A stretch of 64,000 bases of DNA from Nautilus pompilius (lineage: Eukaryota > Mollusca > Cephalopoda > Nautilida > Nautilidae). The position numbers and the translations under genes are program-made. Under the pieces are notes generated by a model. It made no database searches, had not been told where the DNA came from, and saw only the letters and a list, made by a program, of their open reading frames with translations. Below, one piece after another: positions 59,801 to 64,000 of the stretch. Position 1 is the first letter of the stretch; every line of letters begins with the position of its first letter. The stretch spans positions 806,001-870,000 of the forward strand of contig JACATO010000091.1 in the NCBI GenBank assembly GCA_018389105.1, written 5' to 3'.

Positions 59801-60793
59801 TCATTTGAACAAACTCCAAGCCACTCTACTACTGAACATCTTTGTTCTCTCTAAACAGTTTGTAAAACAACACACACACACATCACTGCATGTAATAATA
59901 CATTAGTGCAAATAAGTTTTTTTTAAAATTTAGAAGCATATTACAGGGAATAAAAAATTATATTCACTTTAAAAACAAATCATATTTTTTTTTTATAAAC
60001 TTAAAAGTTATTGCAAATTTCTTTCATTAAAAAAAACGAATTGAGAATAAGAATTCACCTGAGAGAGAAATTTTTTTAAAATTATTATCATGATTAAATT
60101 TTCCTTCATTAAAAACAAAATTAATTCAAATAAATTGATACTTAAAAAAAAAAAAAACAGTGAATAAATTTGTATGTATTTACTTTTACTGTTAAGTAAA
60201 AATAATAAGATTTTTCATTAGAAAATTTAAAGTGCAAATAGATGAAACTAGATTTTCTTTTACCAAATGGACACATTAAAGAACTGCTGAAGTCTGTTAA
60301 TAGTCGGGCTTAATTTACTCCATAAGTTCTCGCTAAATTACCTTTTCCATTAAACTAAAGAGAATTTTCAATGGATTTAGACTTTTCGTACTTTTCTTAT
60401 GTACCAGAGCTCTCTCTCGTCGAGATCTCAAACTGTCAAGAGCTGTACAATATGGTGCTAACCTCACTTTTTTTCTTTCTTTCTTTTCCTCTCATTTCAT
60501 TAAGACTTTGATGACTGTCAGAAAATTATCAATAAGAGAATACCTGATTTGTATTTCTTCTACACGTTTGATAATTTGACTGGCATCTTTAGCGCTGAAA
60601 CTAAATCTTGATTAGCACATCGCAGTATTCCTGGCTCATGATCGAAGGGACACAACCACGTAAGGAAGTCAATGTTCTACCCAAGTCATCTAACACTCGA
60701 CTCTCAGAAAACGGCTGTCAATTTAATGTAGCGAAGACCATTAACGCAGTCATCACTCCAAGACCATATGCCATTTGTAGCAATCTTTTAAAT
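56840..60793. other. AT-rich spacer
   Basis: About 4 kb. The minus-strand frame 58026-57829 (MAEGLELLKSVDGASMIDST and on) looks protein-like but short and unassigned. A TTA repeat lies at 59519-59540. A-, T- and mixed AT runs dominate 59.9-60.2 kb. No other feature recognised. Confidence 0.4.
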
Positions 60794-63700
60794 CAGTGGT
60801 TCCCAACATTTTTTTCAGTCCATGTACCTCCCTCTCTCGATGGAGACTCAAGTAATTTTTTGTTTTTTTATTTAGACTTTGAGAAATTTTGCAAGAAAAT
60901 TATAGCTGAGAGCAAACCAGCAAGTCTCTGCTTTAACGAAAAGTTTAGAATCTAATTCATATTTTGGTCCCTTAAATAAAAGCTTACTTTTTTTTTCTAA
61001 TACATTTGGTGTCAAAAAGACAAGATATAACAACACTAAAACCTTTATTTCATCCACTGAGTATGTTGCTGGACGCACAATGCTAAAACTTAATTTTAGT
61101 CAAGAGTGAGGGCTGGTCCTGCTTATTAACAACCAACACACCAACTCTAGGAGATGTCTGAGTTACGGAGAGGTCATGCTGGATTTTCATGCTGTTCCTC
61201 ACTTTGGTGTTCATTGTTAAAACCACAACTTGCAGAGTTAGGTTGTGACAAACAGGACTAGAACATGGTAGGCTCATTTGATCAGAATGAGATATACACC
61301 TTCCAAAATTTGCACCAGAATCGACTCAGTTCCACTGATTCAAAATCAACACAAAGTTTCTGATTATTGCGCAAATCAAGAAGCTCATCTTTTGTCTGGT
61401 TGCCATCGCTTGTTTGTTTGAGATGATGAAAACTTCTTACCCAAATGTCAGCCACCAAGCTGGTCTTGAAATATTCTTCAAAGATGACTTTTAAAGTTTC
61501 CAGGTGTGTAATAACACTCTCACAAATTCCTGGTCCTGTTGGATGTGCTGGGTTAGAAGTAATTTCACCAAAGAGGGGAGAATTGGCAAACTTGCCAGAA
61601 TTTATTCTTCTTCCTCAAAGAGCCAACTTTTTTAAAGTGATTTTGGTTTTTCTTCGGCTTCCCAGATCATTATTCCTCTATTCTGGAGTAAAATGTCTAG
61701 AGAGTTTCAACATTTCAAACACATCTATGAGATACACCAGTGAAACTACAAAGTTTGGAGCTATGAATTGCTCAAGATTAGATACTTTTTCATGCAGGAA
61801 GATTTCAATCGAATTCTGCAGTTATAAATGCTTTTCAAAAATTTTTTTCTTGAGAGCCAGCATACATGTATGTGAAACAAAAGGATGGTGTTCAGACGGA
61901 GCCAGCTCACAGACAGCATTAAATGTGGTGATTCACTGCTCTTGATTGGAGCAAGTTGACAATCTGGTTGACAGCGTTTAACTCTTCCTTCAAACGAACA
62001 GGAGTCGTCTTCAATGTCAGCACGTGTCAATGAAGAATGCAGTGTCTTGAGATCACATTTGTATTTATATTTTTAATGAGTTATAAAGCCTGAATTTTTC
62101 CTTAAGTTAGCAGGTGCTTCATCAGTACAGATACACAAGCTCCCAGGAAAGGCTGTTATAATCGAAAGATTTATTCATCATTTCCATAATATCTACTGCT
62201 TTTGTTGTTTCTTTCAGTGGCTCACAAAAGAGAAATTCTTCCCCGTCATCATTCTCATGCATATATCAAGCAAAAATGAAAAGTTGAGAGTAATCCAAGA
62301 TGTCAGTTGTTTCATCCAACTGCTAGCAGATTTTTGCTGGACTTGTTTTAATCTGCTCTATAACCTGATCTGAGATGTCTTCTGACATGTTTTTTTATTC
62401 ATTCATGAATATCATTTGACAGAGGGATCTGTGCAATTCTGTTTTGCATCTTTACCAAACATCAGCTTGGCCATTTCCATATCGCATGGTTTTACCAGAA
62501 TCTCTGCAATGTTATGCGGGTTAGCCTTTTCAGCAATCCTTAATGCCACATGAAAACTTTCCTCCTGCACTGACTTTTTCTGGTGAACAAATCCATGATC
62601 AAAGAGTGTGCTTCCAGTTTCAAAACATGCTTACTCTGTTTCAAACGACGCTAGTGTTGTCAAAATTCCAAGAGTGGACGGTCCAAAGGTGATCTTTAAT
62701 TTTGGATGGTACCCTGCATCCATTGCTGAGCTTTGAGCAAAGCATTGTGGCTTTTGAAAATCATTGTTGCTCCTACTGCATGTGTGCATCATTGTGATAA
62801 TGATTCTGTAACATAATAAAATTGTGGGTTAAAAATAAAATCAGAACTGAAAAAAATTAGTACATTTTTTTTAAAATGCAGATAAAAAGCATGAAGTAAA
62901 ATTGTTGTAAAAGCAGCATTTTTTTCTTGAATCACAATGGCATTACTTGTCTTTAATACATTTTTATCAGTAAAGACTTAGAATAATTAAATTTAATTAT
63001 TCTTATTAAATTTGCTTGTATTTAAAAATTTGTATAAATTTTCCTGAGTCTCCAAAGAGGAGGAAGTGGCTTGGAAAAAGTCTTGACACCAGCCTCTCAT
63101 CTATTGTAGCCACAACAGAATTTATAGCAGCCCTATTCCTGCACAATCCCTCTCTTCCCTCCATGGTACTGAAGCTTGCAAATACACTGATACAACTGGG
63201 TTAACGTCAACATGTTCTCTTGTTTCTGGCTAAATAAGCAGCATCACGCTTACACACTTACAATTTAAACCCAATACTTAAGACACATTCAATCACTTAT
63301 AAATCATGTGCAGATAATAATAAATGTAAACTTATAACAACTTACCAAAAAGAACATAAAGCAGCAGAATACTGGTACTTCTGTGGAAACAGTGAGATTG
63401 ATGGTTATTTTAGATGTGCTAGCATCAGGGATGCCTGTGTAGTGACCAGATGTGTACCAGCAATCTGTAGTCTCCCACTAAAATAATTAATGGCCAGAGG
63501 GAATTTCCTGCTATTTCACCACGAACATATTTCATGCCTTGCTAAAAATCCAGCATTCTCATTGGCCAATAAATCCATGACACTATGCTCCCTACTACAT
63601 CATATCCAATGGAATATTAAGCAGCCAACTAGGGCACACTCACTTCCTGCTAAGCTGTCAAACATGCTCATATGCCCCAGCATGATCCTTTTATTTGCTG

Positions 63701-63818
63701 GTAACTCGGGCACAAAGCACATAAAACATTTTATGCTTATACTTAAAATATTTTTTACTTTCCTAAAAAATTTCATGGACCCCTGAGGCGGCTTCATGGA
63801 CCTGGTTAAGAAACCTTG
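60794..63818 (-). mobile_element. hAT element, about 3 kb, with probable termini
   Basis: Left end CAGTGGTTCCCAAC and, 20 bases in, GTCCATG. The right end, reverse-complemented, reads CAAGGTTTCTTAACC, then GGTCCATG and, further in, a second GGTCCATG after CAGGGG. Imperfect ends of this kind (CAGNGGTTCCCAAC and a CCATGGACCCCTG-like subterminal motif) are typical of hAT elements with SCAND3/ZBED5-like transposases. The expected 8-bp target duplication is not evident, so the exact limits could be off by a few bases. The transposase inside is on the minus strand. Confidence 0.6.
61090..62800 (-). pseudogene. Decayed SCAND3/ZBED5-like hAT transposase
   Basis: Minus-strand readings follow the family order. 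The N-terminal SFHVALRIAEKANPHNIAEI is at about 62570-62500. A later part, in another frame, corresponds to the family's LQLDETTD segment (SSWMKQLTSW, around 62330-62310). Then come CICTDEAPANLRKNSG (about 62140-62100) and the family's HC-LHRH segment (near 62030). A C-terminal stretch follows (LLDLRNNQKLCVDFESVELS, about 61390-61335). The end, near 61220-61090, reads MNTKVRNSMKIQHDLSVTQ and TSPRVGVLV. Frames switch and stops occur in several places, so no active protein can be made. The relation to domesticated SCAND3/ZBED5-type genes is by family only. This copy is dead. Confidence 0.8.
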
Positions 63819-64000
63819 TACTAAGTGAAGACTGGTTTTTTATAGATACCCTACCTAAAGTTCAGGAGTTTGAAGACCTGCTTCAATAGGCATGCTAAAA
63901 TCGTCACCACCCTGTGTTTATATTTGAAAATCTCTCCTCCCAATTCCTTCTGTTGGTAGTCTGCAAGCAATTACTTGTTACAAAGCCGTGTCGCACAACC
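63819..64000. other. Right edge, nothing recognised
   Basis: Unique-looking DNA beyond the hAT element to the end of the window. Confidence 0.4.

Overview
The window looks like nuclear DNA of a marine lophotrochozoan invertebrate, most likely a mollusc. The evidence is two opine dehydrogenases (the NADH enzymes that end anaerobic glycolysis in molluscs, annelids and similar animals), a split secreted gene joining a PAN/apple domain to a C-type lectin domain, GT-AG introns, long AT-rich spacers, CpG-rich promoter-like islands and decayed animal DNA transposons (hAT and Tigger/pogo types). I see no bacterial operons, CRISPR arrays, tRNA or rRNA genes, and no reverse transcriptase.

Layout. 1-4.9 kb: spacer, a 43-bp minisatellite with CTCF-like and YY1-like motifs, and a CpG-rich block with RFX-type X-boxes. 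4.9-8.2 kb: a decayed hAT transposase and a decayed Tigger/pogo transposase, both on the minus strand. 8.86-19.54 kb: a satellite array of 25 monomers of about 429 bp, each with matched splice-like signals, starting beside a good 3' splice site. 20-38 kb: an AT-rich locus with one readable PAN + C-type lectin gene (26.04-29.47 kb, minus), a decayed second copy of its first exon (37.1-37.3 kb), and two pairs of nearly identical duplicated blocks with sharp edges. 38.4-50 kb: two collinear opine dehydrogenase genes, both minus and uninterrupted in their coding part, about 59% identical but very different in GC. A 16-copy, 54-bp array sits just upstream of the first. 50-57 kb: CpG-rich promoter-like patches, simple-sequence arrays and one candidate first exon. 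57-64 kb: AT-rich spacer and a roughly 3-kb hAT element with recognisable ends and a decayed SCAND3/ZBED5-like transposase.

The confident protein-coding content is three genes: opine dehydrogenase 1, opine dehydrogenase 2 and the PAN/C-type lectin gene. The opine dehydrogenases would regenerate NAD+ in the cytosol by condensing pyruvate with an amino acid. The lectin-like protein would be secreted. The features most worth a second look are the exon-like satellite, the CTCF/YY1-type minisatellite, the mosaic of identical and diverged duplications around the lectin gene, and the 54-bp array at the opine dehydrogenase 1 promoter.
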